From the NCBI RefSeq assembly GCF_900187365.1, contig NZ_FYDG01000003.1, positions 1-64,000 of the forward strand: a DNA stretch of 64,000 nucleotides. The letters are read 5' to 3'. Of this stretch, positions 46,082 through 54,194 are shown one piece after another (position 1 is the first letter of the stretch; each line of letters begins with the position of its first letter). The notes below the pieces were generated by a model. The model did not search any database and was not told where the DNA came from. It saw nothing but the letters and a program-made list of their open reading frames with translations. Source of the stretch: Rhodoblastus acidophilus. Its GTDB lineage: Bacteria > Pseudomonadota > Alphaproteobacteria > Rhizobiales > Beijerinckiaceae. The position numbers and the translations under genes were made by a program.

Positions 46082-46756
46082 CTATCCCTGTGCGGCGGCC
46101 AGCCGCACCAGTTCGGCCAGATTGCGTGCGCCGGTCTTGCGCATGATCGAGGCGCGATGCGACTCCACCGTCCGCTCGCTGATGTCCAGCTCCACGCCGA
46201 TCATGCGATTCGACTTGCCCGCGAGCACGCGGTCGAGCACTTCATGCTCGCGTTTGCTCAACATGGACAGCCGGGCCTGCGGCGGCTCGCTCGGCGCCCG
46301 CGCCACCCGTTCGACGGCGGCGCGCACCGTCTCGATCAGTCGTTCCGCGGAAAAAGGCTTTTCGATAAAGTCGATCGCGCCCTTCTTCATGGCGTGGACG
46401 GCGAGCGCGACATCCTTGTGGCCGGAAACGATCACCACCGGCAGCGCCGCGCCGTTCTGCCGCAAGCGGGCCAGCACCTCGATGCCGCTGGATTCGGGCA
46501 TGCGCAGGTCGGTGATGACGCAGCCCGGGCCTTCGTACGGGTTCGATTCGAAAAAGGCGCGGGCCGACGGATAGCTCCGCGCCACGAAACCGGCGCCTTC
46601 GAGCAGCAGCTCCATGGCGTGGCGCACATCGGCTTCGTCGTCGATGACATGGACGACGGCTTGGACGCCGCCTTGGTTTTTCGTCGCCGCGCGCACGGTG
46701 TCGTGGTTCAGGCGCCAGGCCGCTGGCGGAGAAACCTTGATCGTTTCCGTACTCAT
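46082..46756 (-). CDS. FixJ-like response regulator (receiver + LuxR HTH)
   Basis: A 224-residue two-domain regulator. After a ~33-residue lead the receiver begins VVHVIDDEADVRHAMELLL; the phospho-Asp lies in CVITDLRMPESSG and the switch Lys in IEKPFSAERL. A LuxR-type HTH follows: LSKREHEVLDRVLAGKSNRMIGVELDISERTVESHRASIMRK. The FixJ/NarL-like form implies phosphorylation-driven DNA binding. There is no kinase gene next to it, but the KaiBC-associated hybrid kinase is 3.6 kb away. Confidence 0.93.
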   Translation of the reverse strand: MSTETIKVSPPAAWRLNHDTVRAATKNQGGVQAVVHVIDDEADVRHAMELLLEGAGFVARSYPSARAFFESNPYEGPGCVITDLRMPESSGIEVLARLRQNGAALPVVIVSGHKDVALAVHAMKKGAIDFIEKPFSAERLIETVRAAVERVARAPSEPPQARLSMLSKREHEVLDRVLAGKSNRMIGVELDISERTVESHRASIMRKTGARNLAELVRLAAAQG

Positions 46757-47145
46757 TCAGAAAAAATCCTTCCGTTGGAGCGCGCCGCCCCCTCGGCCCA
46801 AACGCGCCGCGCAATTTCAACGTCAGAGGCGTCTGCAGGTTCCGCTCAAGGCGTGCTGCGGTCTCTACGGAGTGGCGTGAAACGGACAAGCTCAAGCATC
46901 GCCGCGGCGCAATGCGGTTTCGTCATTGCGTGAACAGTCACGCTCAAGCTTTTCGGGAACTGCGGAATTGATGGGGGGTTCAATTTGGCGTAGTGAGCCG
47001 GTAAGATGTCATGGTTTTTATTTGGAATTATTGAAGATGGTTCGGGAAGATGCGTCGCGTGGGCGCGGACGGCCCACAGACATTGAACAGCCGACGAGCC
47101 TGAAGACGCCGACCCAGGGTCGGAATGCGGTGGAGTTTGGATTGC
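46757..47145. other. Divergent promoter region between two FixJ-like regulators
   Basis: 389 bp separate the two divergent regulator starts (46756 minus, 47146 plus). The stretch is AT-richer than the genes around it near 47000-47040 and should hold both promoters. No clear inverted repeat that could be a FixJ-type box was seen, and no coding frame is convincing. Confidence 0.5.
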
Positions 47146-47817
47146 ATGATCATCTATGTTATCGACGATGACGAAGTTGTCCGCCAATCTCTGGAAATCC
47201 TCTTGGCTGGAGAAGGTTTCGAGACGGAGGCTTATGCCTCGGCGGCGGAATTCCTCGCACGGGCGGACGCGCGGACGCGCGGCTGCGTGGTGGCCGACAT
47301 CCAATTGCCGGGCCTCAGCGGCCTGGACCTGATCTCGGCTCTGCGCGCGCGCGGCTTCACCCTGCCGGTGGTGGTCGTCACCGGCCATGGCAATCTCGCC
47401 CTGGCGGTGGAGGCGATGAAGCGCGGCGCCTCCGATTTTATCCAAAAACCTTATTCGGCGGACGCGATGCTCGCGGCGATCCGCGGCGCCTGCGAGAAGC
47501 AGGGCGAGATGGAGGCCGAGTCGCCCGACCTCGCCGCCACGCGCGAGGGCCTCGCCAAGCTGACTTCGCGCGAAAAGCAGGTTCTGCTCAAGCTCGTCAG
47601 CGGATTGCCCAACAAGATCATCGCCTACGACATGGGGCTGAGCGTGCGGACCGTGGACAGCCATCGCGCCGCCGTAAAAAAGAAGATGGGCGGCGGTAGC
47701 CTTGCCGAGCTGGTGCGCAAGTGCATCGCTGTCGGGCTGCTCGGCGCCGAATCCTCGTCGCAAACGCCGTCCCCCAGCAAACTCAACGCCAATTTGAAAG
47801 AGACTCGCGCGCGATAA
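47146..47817 (+). CDS. FixJ-like response regulator (receiver + LuxR HTH)
   Basis: A 223-residue regulator from ATG 47146 (GGAG upstream): MIIYVIDDDEVVRQSLEILLAGEGFE. Phospho-Asp in CVVADIQLPGLSGLD, switch Lys in IQKPYSADAML, then HTH LTSREKQVLLKLVSGLPNKIIAYDMGLSVRTVDSHRAAVKKK. It ends with a ~30-residue Ser-rich tail. It is 61 bp upstream of kaiC on the same strand and could be co-transcribed with the KaiBC operon, making it the best candidate output regulator. Confidence 0.93.
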   Translation: MIIYVIDDDEVVRQSLEILLAGEGFETEAYASAAEFLARADARTRGCVVADIQLPGLSGLDLISALRARGFTLPVVVVTGHGNLALAVEAMKRGASDFIQKPYSADAMLAAIRGACEKQGEMEAESPDLAATREGLAKLTSREKQVLLKLVSGLPNKIIAYDMGLSVRTVDSHRAAVKKKMGGGSLAELVRKCIAVGLLGAESSSQTPSPSKLNANLKETRAR

Positions 47818-47878
47818 TAGCGCAATATGATCAAAAATAGACGCAACGGAAGCCGGCAGGCATCGAGGGGCTTTTCAC

Positions 47879-49723
47879 GTGAACGCGCAGGCGCATAGGC
47901 TCGCCAGGACGCCATCCGGCATTGTTGGCTTTGACGAAATTACAGGCGGCGGACTGCCCACCGGGCGGTGTTCGCTGGTTTGCGGCGCCGCCGGCGCGGG
48001 CAAGACGCTGTTCGGCCTGACCTTTCTCGCCGAGGGCGCTCTGCGGTTCGGGGAGCCCGGCGTTTTCATCTCGTTCGAGGAGACCGAGGCGGAACTTGCG
48101 GCCAATGTCGCTTCGCTCGGCTACGATCTGGAGCAGCTCAGAGCGGCCAACCAGTTAGCCGTCGATTACGTCCGGGTCGAGCGCGCCGAGATCGCCGAGA
48201 CCGGCGATTACGATCTGGATGGCCTGTTCCTCCGCATCGGCCACGCCATCCGCACCGCCGGGGCCAGGCGCGTCGTGCTCGATACGCCCGAAAGCCTGTT
48301 CTCCAGTTTTTCCAACGCGGCGATCCTGCGCGCCGAACTGCGCCGGCTGTTCGGCTGGCTCAAGGCGCAGGGCGTCACATCCGTCATCACCGCCGAAAGC
48401 GGCGGCGGCGAGCTGACGCGCCACGGCCTTGAGGAATATGTCTCCGATTGCGTCATCCTGCTCGATCAGCGCGTGCTCGATCAGGTGGCGACGCGGCGGC
48501 TGCGCGTGGTCAAATATCGCGGCGCCTCGCATGGCGGCGACGAATATCCGTTCCTGATCGACGAGACCGGCGTGTCCGTGCTGGCGCTGGCCTCGCCGCA
48601 ACTGGCGCATGACGTTTCAACCGAGCGCGTCCGCACCGGCGCGCCGGCGCTGGACGACATGCTTGGCGGCGAGGGGTTCTGGCGCGGGTCCTCCATTCTG
48701 CTTTCGGGCGAGGCGGGAACGGGCAAGACCACGTTCGCCGCCCAATTCGCGGCGGCGGCCTGCGCGCGCGGCGAAAAGGCGGTCTATTTCGCCTTCGAGG
48801 AAAGCCCGCAGCAGGTCGCGCGCAACATGCGTGCGGTCGGGATCGACCTGCAGCGCTGGATCGACGCCGGACTGCTGCATTTTGTCGCGAGCCGCCCGAG
48901 TTCTTCGGGGTTGGAGACGCATCTCGCGCGCATGTGCCGCGAGGTTGAGCGTTTCGCGCCGGACGTGGCGGTGGTCGATCCGCTGTTCAAGCTCGGGGGC
49001 GACGTCGGCGGCATGCTGCTGCGCCTGATCGATTATTTCAAGGGCCGGGGCGTCACCGCCCTGCTGACCTTCGCCGAATCGACCGCCGAGACGCCCGATC
49101 ACGCCGGGGTCTCGTCGCTGATGGACGCATGGCTCCAGGCGCGCATGACCGAGGCCGGCGGCGAACGCCAGCGCGGCCTGTTGATTCGGAAGGCGCGCGG
49201 AATCGCTCATTCCCACCAGATCCGGCGGTTCGAGCTGACCGCGCAAGGCGTCAGGCTGCTTCCCGCCGCCCCCGCGCCGCGTCTCGCCGCGCCTTCGGCG
49301 GCTTCGCCCGCGCGGTCGGTCGTCAATAGCGTGGCGGTTCCTGGCGTGGCGGTCCAGGGCTCTGCGGTCCAGGGCTCTGCGGTCCAAGGCTCTGCGGTCC
49401 AAGTTTCTGCGGTTTCTGGCTCTGCGGTCCCCAACTCTGCGGTCCCGAGCTCTGCGGTTTCTGGCGCGGCCAAGGATGCGGGGAGGGAACCCGCGGCGGA
49501 CGCCGCGGAGGTCGAGCGCCGCCATGCGGCGGAGGCCCGCAAGCGCATGATCGAGATCCGGCGCCGCGAACTCGGGGCGCGGATCGCCACATTGCAGTCG
49601 AAGCTGGCGCAAAGCGAACGCGAGGCCGACATGCTGTTCGCGCGCCAGCAGGGCGCCGAGGAGGCAGCGGCCCAGTTCCGGCGCGAGGCGGCCGAGGCGG
49701 GGCGTCACCGGGGGCGCACGTGA
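47879..49723 (+). CDS. kaiC: KaiC-like double RecA ATPase/autokinase with repeat linker and coiled-coil tail
   Basis: A 614-residue KaiC. CI: GFDEITGGGLPTGR, Walker A GAAGAGKT (36-43), catalytic Glu pair FEE (67-68). CII: GAPALDDMLGGEGFWRGS, Walker A GEAGTGKT (277-284), Glu pair FEE (307-308). The phosphorylation site region is GVSSLMDAWLQ: Ser412-Ser413 replace the cyanobacterial Ser431-Thr432, as in KaiC2-type proteins. Beyond residue ~465 comes a tandem pentapeptide linker and a basic, Glu/Arg-rich helix, likely coiled coil, to the end. GTG start with GAGG upstream. First gene of kaiC-kaiB-kaiB-kinase; no kaiA. Confidence 0.93.
   Translation: MNAQAHRLARTPSGIVGFDEITGGGLPTGRCSLVCGAAGAGKTLFGLTFLAEGALRFGEPGVFISFEETEAELAANVASLGYDLEQLRAANQLAVDYVRVERAEIAETGDYDLDGLFLRIGHAIRTAGARRVVLDTPESLFSSFSNAAILRAELRRLFGWLKAQGVTSVITAESGGGELTRHGLEEYVSDCVILLDQRVLDQVATRRLRVVKYRGASHGGDEYPFLIDETGVSVLALASPQLAHDVSTERVRTGAPALDDMLGGEGFWRGSSILLSGEAGTGKTTFAAQFAAAACARGEKAVYFAFEESPQQVARNMRAVGIDLQRWIDAGLLHFVASRPSSSGLETHLARMCREVERFAPDVAVVDPLFKLGGDVGGMLLRLIDYFKGRGVTALLTFAESTAETPDHAGVSSLMDAWLQARMTEAGGERQRGLLIRKARGIAHSHQIRRFELTAQGVRLLPAAPAPRLAAPSAASPARSVVNSVAVPGVAVQGSAVQGSAVQGSAVQVSAVSGSAVPNSAVPSSAVSGAAKDAGREPAADAAEVERRHAAEARKRMIEIRRRELGARIATLQSKLAQSEREADMLFARQQGAEEAAAQFRREAAEAGRHRGRT
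49328..49467 (+). repeat. 15-bp tandem repeats inside kaiC (GSAVQ linker)
   Basis: About nine 15-bp units based on TCTGCGGTCCAAGGC encode imperfect pentapeptides: VAVPG, VAVQG, three GSAVQ, then VSAVS, GSAVP, NSAVP, SSAVS. The three central units are nearly identical at DNA level, so the array can probably expand or contract by slippage in steps of five residues. It joins the CII ATPase domain to the coiled-coil tail. Confidence 0.9.
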
Positions 49724-50013
49724 CCGGCGCCGACGCCGAGCGCTGGCTGCTCCGGCTGTATATCGCCGGGGGATCGCCGCGTTCGCAGGCGGCGCTTGCC
49801 AATCTGAAGGGGGTTTGCGACGAATATCTGCCGGGCCGCTACGAACTGGAGGTGATCGATCTCGTCGCGCATCCCGAGCGTGCGCGGGCCGATCAGATCG
49901 TGGCGGTGCCCACGCTGGTGCGCCGGTTGCCGCCGCCGATCACCAAGATCATCGGCGATTTGTCGATGAAAGAGCGGGTCATCGTGGCTTTGGATATTGA
50001 AATGACAGATTGA
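49720..50013 (+). CDS. kaiB: KaiB-like protein 1
   Basis: A 97-residue thioredoxin-like KaiB: LRLYIAGGSPRSQAALANLKGVCDEYLPGRYELEVIDLVAHPERARADQIVAVPTLVRRLPPPITKIIGDL, all family landmarks including AVPTLVRRLPPP. GTG start overlaps the kaiC stop (GTGA), so it is coupled to kaiC. KaiB binds the CI ring of phosphorylated KaiC after a fold switch in cyanobacteria; whether this one switches fold is unknown. Confidence 0.93.
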   Translation: MTGADAERWLLRLYIAGGSPRSQAALANLKGVCDEYLPGRYELEVIDLVAHPERARADQIVAVPTLVRRLPPPITKIIGDLSMKERVIVALDIEMTD

Positions 50014-50024
50014 CGGGAGGGCGA

Positions 50025-50336
50025 ATGGAGGGGCGGGAGGCTTATCGGCTGCTGCTGTTCGTGAGCGGCGCCACGCCGCGCTCGATGCGCGCCGTCGCCG
50101 CCGTGCGCAACCTTTGCGACACGCGTCTTCCCGGCGCCTATCGGCTCGACGTCATCGACGCGTTTCTCGATCCGGTCCTCGCCCGCGATCACCAGATCCT
50201 CGCCCTTCCGACCTTGCTGCGGCTGTCGCCCGGACCGACGAAAATGTTTGTCGGCGACATCAGCGACCCCGTGCGGCTGGCGGCCGGGCTCGGCCTGTCG
50301 TGGCGGCCGGTGATCGCCCCGGGAGCGCCGTCATGA
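50025..50336 (+). CDS. KaiB-like protein 2
   Basis: A 103-residue second KaiB: YRLLLFVSGATPRSMRAVAAVRNLCDTRLPGAYRLDVID, then ILALPTLLRLSPGPTKMFVGDISDP. It differs from the first in the LRLSPGP turn and a longer C-terminus. ATG 50025 has GGGAGG 4-5 nt upstream. Its stop overlaps the kinase ATG (ATGA). A pair of diverged KaiB proteins suggests separate partners, for example KaiC and the kinase N-terminus. Confidence 0.92.
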   Translation: MEGREAYRLLLFVSGATPRSMRAVAAVRNLCDTRLPGAYRLDVIDAFLDPVLARDHQILALPTLLRLSPGPTKMFVGDISDPVRLAAGLGLSWRPVIAPGAPS

Positions 50337-53300
50337 GCGAGAAGCGCGCCGCTCCCCTCGCCAAAATCCCGGCGACGGAGGAAGCCGTCGAAACGCTGCA
50401 GGCGCTGGTGATGGGCGAGGCCGACGCGCTCGTGGTGGAGACGGCGGCCGGACCGCGCGTCTTCACGCTGCGCGGCGCCAACGAGCCTTACCGGACGCTG
50501 ATTGAGCGGATGTCGCAGGCGGTGGTGGCGCTGCGGGACGGGGTGGCGGTCTATTGCAACGGCGCCCTGGCGCGCGCGCTGGGCCGGGAAACCCTGATCG
50601 GCGCGCGACTGGCCGATCTGGTCGTCGAGGCGGATCGCGAGCGGTTCGCCCGGATGCTGCGCGTGGGCGAGACATGCGACGTCGCCATCGAGGCGGCGCT
50701 GCGCGGGCCGGCCGGCCGGCCGCTGCCCACGCATGTCGCCGCCGCGCCCTTCATGTTCGACGGGGCGCCTTGCGTCGCCTTGATCGTCACGCCGCTCGAC
50801 GAGATCGCGTCGTGGCGGACGGCGCGCTTCGGCCTGGCTGAAAGCGAACGGCGGTTCCGGCTCGCCCTCGCCAATTCCCCCAGCGTGGTGTTCGAGCAGG
50901 ATCTGGACCTGCGTTACACCTGGGTGTTCAATCCCAAGCCCGGCCATCCCGACCCGATCGGCCTCACCGACGACGAAATTCTCGACCCGGCCTTCGCGGC
51001 GCCCCTGGCGGCGATCAAGCGCAAGGTCATCGCCACCGGCGAGCCGACCCGCGCCGAAGTGCAGACCGCCTTGCCGGGCGGCCCGGTCGAGACCTGGGAT
51101 TTGTGCGTCGAGCCGCGCCGCGATCCGACCGGCGCGATCATCGGCGTCATTTGCGTCGCGATTGATTTGACCGAGCGCAAGCGGGCGGAGGAGGCGCTGC
51201 GCGAGAGCGAGACGCGTTTCCGCATGCTGACCGAGGCCACGGCGCATGTCATCTACCGGATGAACGCCGACTGGACGGAACTCCGGCGTTTCAAGGGCGC
51301 CGAGTTCCTGGCGGATGTCGAACACGTGGACGCCGCCTGGCTGAACCGGTTCCTGCCCGCCGACGAGCACGCGCGCGTTCTCGCCGCGATCGACGAGGCC
51401 ATCCAGCGCAAGGGCGTGTTCGAGCTGGAGCATCGCGTCAAACGGATCGCCGGCGGCATCGGCTGGATCTGTTCCCGCGCCGCGCCGCTGCTGGATGCGC
51501 ATGGCGAGATCAAGGAATGGTTCTGCTCGGCCAGCGACATCACCGCCCGCAAGACGGCGGAAGAGGCGCTGCGCGAGAGCGAGGCGCGCAAGGAATTGCT
51601 GCTCGGCTTGGTCGACGCCTTCAAGACCCTGACCGACGCCAATGACATTGTCGCCCTGGCGGCCGAGAAGCTGGGCCGCCGGCTCGGCGCCGACCGGGTG
51701 ATTTTCGCGGAGGTGGATCCGCGCGACGATTTCGTCACCATCGCGCGCGAATGGAACGACGGGAAAATGCCGAGCTATATCGGCGTGCACCGCCTGACGG
51801 ATTTCGGCCCTGTCGTCGCCTATTTGCGGTCGAACGAGCGCGTCATGGTTCCGAATGTCGCCACGGACCCGCGTCTCGCCGCGCCGGAGGTCCAGGCGCG
51901 CGCCCGCCTCGCGGAGATCGGCGCTTTCCTGAGCGTTCCGCTGGTCGCCGGCGGCCGGCTGGCCTGGGTCATGTCGGTGCATCAACGCGCGCCGCGGGCG
52001 TGGAGCGCCGCCGATCTCGCGTTGGCGGAGGAGGTGGCCGAGCGCACCTGGGCCTGGGCCGAGCGCGCCCGCGCGGAGCAGGCGTTGCGCGAGGGCGAGT
52101 TGCGCATGGCCGAGGCGCAGGCCAGCGCTGGAATCGGCACCTGGTGGTGGGACGTGCCCACCGGCCGCACCCAGTTCAATCCCTGCTTCTACAAGCTCTA
52201 CGGGCTGCAGCCGCAGCCGGACGGCTTCGACGATTTCCTGGCGCTGGTCCATCCCGAGGACCGCGTCGGGCTGCTGGCGTGCGCGGACGAGGCGCTCGGC
52301 GGCCCCGGAGGCTATGAGGCGGAATTCCGGCTGCGTCGCGCCGACGACGGCGCCGAACGCTGGTTCCGCTCGCGCGTGCGCACTTCCTTCGACGTCAGCG
52401 GGCGCCCGTCCCGGGTGAGCGGCATTGTCCAGGACATCACCGAGGCCAAGGCCGCCGAGCTGGCGCTGCGCGAGAGCGAGGCCGCGCTGCGCCGCGTCCA
52501 GCGCCAGTTGCGCCATGCCGCCGATGCGGCGCGGCTCACTTATATGGAGTTCGACCTCGAAAACCAGCGGCTGGAGCTGGCCGACAATCACGCCGAGGTC
52601 ATGGGCTTCCTGCCGGAGATCGCCGACGCCAGCGTGGATTCGTCCTTCGAGGGCCTGCTCGGCCATGTCGTCGAGGCCGACCGGTCGAAACTGCTGGAGG
52701 CCCGTGACGCGTTCTACGCCGGCCTGCCGTCGGAGCCGTTGCGCTACCGGGTGATGACCGACGACGGCGAGCGCTGGATCGAAAGCCGGTGGAGCGCCGA
52801 ATGCGACGCGGACGGGCGCCCCTCCCGCGTATTCGTCAGCCAGCTTGACATCACCAAACTCGTCCAGGGCACCGTCGCGCTGGCCGCCGCCAAGGCCGAG
52901 GCCGAGCGCGCCAATCTGGCCAAATCCAGTTTTCTCGCCGCCGCCAGCCACGATCTGCGCCAGCCGGTGCAATCGCTGATGCTGCTGCTGCCGCTGATCG
53001 AGCGCCATCTCGACAGCACCCCCAAGGCGGCGCAGGTTCTTGGCCTGATGAACAAGGCGCTTGGGGGGCTCAATGTGCTGCTGACCGCGGTGCTCGACGT
53101 GTCGCGATTGGACGCCGGCGGCGTGGAGCCTACGGTCGAGACCGTGTCGCTGCGCGGATTGTGCGAACGTCTGGCGGCCGAATACGATTCCAAGGCGGAC
53201 GCCGCCGGCCTGCACATGCGGGCGCGCACGCTCGATCTGCACGCCCGCACCGATCCCGCGCTGCTGGAGCGCGTGTTGCGCAACCTGATCGAAAACGCGC

Positions 53301-54001
53301 TGCGCTACACCCGCCAGGGCGGCGTGCTGCTGGCGATGCGCCGGCGCGGGCAGGGCGTGCGCATCGACGTCATCGACACCGGGATCGGCGTCCCCAAGGA
53401 AAAACAGGCGGAGATTTTCCAGGAATTCACCCAGCTCGACAATCCCGGCCGCGATTTGACGCAAGGGCTGGGACTCGGGCTGGCCATCGTCGCCCGCGTC
53501 TCCGCCCTGCTGAACCTCGATGTGACCGTGTCGTCGCGGCCGGGGCGCGGCTCACGTTTTTCGGTCTGGCTGCCGGTGTCGGCGCCGGCGGCGCCCAAGC
53601 CGGCCCAGATCGTCAGGGCCGAGAGCCGCGGCGGACTGGTGCTGGTGATCGAGGACAATCAGATCTTGCGCCTCGCCATCGAAACCATCCTGAGCGAAGG
53701 CGGCTATGACACGCTCGCCGCCGCGAGCGGCGAGGATGCGCTCGATCTGGCGCTGCGGGCGCGTTCCATCGACGCCATCGTCACCGATTTCCGGCTCGGC
53801 GCCGGTTTAAACGGGGTCGAGGCGGCGCAGGAGATCGAATGTCGTCTGGCGCGGCCGGTCGCCAAATTGCTGCTCACCGGCGAAGCCGCCATCTCCGACT
53901 TCGACCATGCGGATCTGCGAGGCTTCGAATTCCTTTACAAGCCGATCAGCGCCGAAAAGTTGCAGGCCAAGCTGGCCGCCGCGCTGGAGTCGCTTCGGTG
54001 A
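50333..54001 (+). CDS. KaiBC-associated multi-PAS/GAF hybrid histidine kinase
   Basis: A 1222-residue soluble sensor. The N-terminus (VVETAAGPRVFTLRGANEPYRTLIERM) is the lead seen in KaiBC-linked kinases. Then in order: PAS (~60-160), PAS/PAC (~165-285), PAS/PAC (~290-415), GAF (~430-590), PAS/PAC (~600-730), PAS (~740-860), HisKA with phospho-His873 in SHDLRQPVQ, HATPase with NLIENALRYT and GLGLGLAIV, and a C-terminal receiver with Asp1152 in IVTDFRLG. No membrane segment. Coupled to the second kaiB by 4 nt. The receiver could feed back on the kinase or relay to FixJ-like partners. Confidence 0.93.
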   Translation: MSEKRAAPLAKIPATEEAVETLQALVMGEADALVVETAAGPRVFTLRGANEPYRTLIERMSQAVVALRDGVAVYCNGALARALGRETLIGARLADLVVEADRERFARMLRVGETCDVAIEAALRGPAGRPLPTHVAAAPFMFDGAPCVALIVTPLDEIASWRTARFGLAESERRFRLALANSPSVVFEQDLDLRYTWVFNPKPGHPDPIGLTDDEILDPAFAAPLAAIKRKVIATGEPTRAEVQTALPGGPVETWDLCVEPRRDPTGAIIGVICVAIDLTERKRAEEALRESETRFRMLTEATAHVIYRMNADWTELRRFKGAEFLADVEHVDAAWLNRFLPADEHARVLAAIDEAIQRKGVFELEHRVKRIAGGIGWICSRAAPLLDAHGEIKEWFCSASDITARKTAEEALRESEARKELLLGLVDAFKTLTDANDIVALAAEKLGRRLGADRVIFAEVDPRDDFVTIAREWNDGKMPSYIGVHRLTDFGPVVAYLRSNERVMVPNVATDPRLAAPEVQARARLAEIGAFLSVPLVAGGRLAWVMSVHQRAPRAWSAADLALAEEVAERTWAWAERARAEQALREGELRMAEAQASAGIGTWWWDVPTGRTQFNPCFYKLYGLQPQPDGFDDFLALVHPEDRVGLLACADEALGGPGGYEAEFRLRRADDGAERWFRSRVRTSFDVSGRPSRVSGIVQDITEAKAAELALRESEAALRRVQRQLRHAADAARLTYMEFDLENQRLELADNHAEVMGFLPEIADASVDSSFEGLLGHVVEADRSKLLEARDAFYAGLPSEPLRYRVMTDDGERWIESRWSAECDADGRPSRVFVSQLDITKLVQGTVALAAAKAEAERANLAKSSFLAAASHDLRQPVQSLMLLLPLIERHLDSTPKAAQVLGLMNKALGGLNVLLTAVLDVSRLDAGGVEPTVETVSLRGLCERLAAEYDSKADAAGLHMRARTLDLHARTDPALLERVLRNLIENALRYTRQGGVLLAMRRRGQGVRIDVIDTGIGVPKEKQAEIFQEFTQLDNPGRDLTQGLGLGLAIVARVSALLNLDVTVSSRPGRGSRFSVWLPVSAPAAPKPAQIVRAESRGGLVLVIEDNQILRLAIETILSEGGYDTLAAASGEDALDLALRARSIDAIVTDFRLGAGLNGVEAAQEIECRLARPVAKLLLTGEAAISDFDHADLRGFEFLYKPISAEKLQAKLAAALESLR

Positions 54002-54194
54002 ACCCCGGTTCGCCGAAGGAATTTCCGCTTTTTGTTCTGACGCGGCGTCTTCACGGGAACCGGTCTCCAGTTTTCTATAATATGCGTCGTCTTCCCCCTG
54101 AAGCGGGGTGAGGCGCTCATACCATGCCTTAAGGTAATCCCGGCTAGGCTCGGGATGCGCCGCGTCCGCGCGGATTGGTTTGGCTGGGGGCGAC

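Noticed and set aside
47870-47888. Second CACGTG palindrome resembling parS at the kaiC start (TTTTCACGTGAACG)
   Set aside because: Only 11 of 16 positions match parS and both outer arms are lost; the GTG of kaiC lies in it, so it is probably coincidence.
49328-49467. Regularly spaced repeats that could suggest CRISPR
   Set aside because: The units are 15 bp, contiguous without spacers and in frame with kaiC; no cas genes are present anywhere in the window.
50189-53464. A 1091-codon open frame on the minus strand opposite the hybrid kinase
   Set aside because: It is a shadow of the GC-rich kinase gene: its translation is low-complexity Arg/Ala/Gly/His without domains, while the plus strand encodes a complete kinase.
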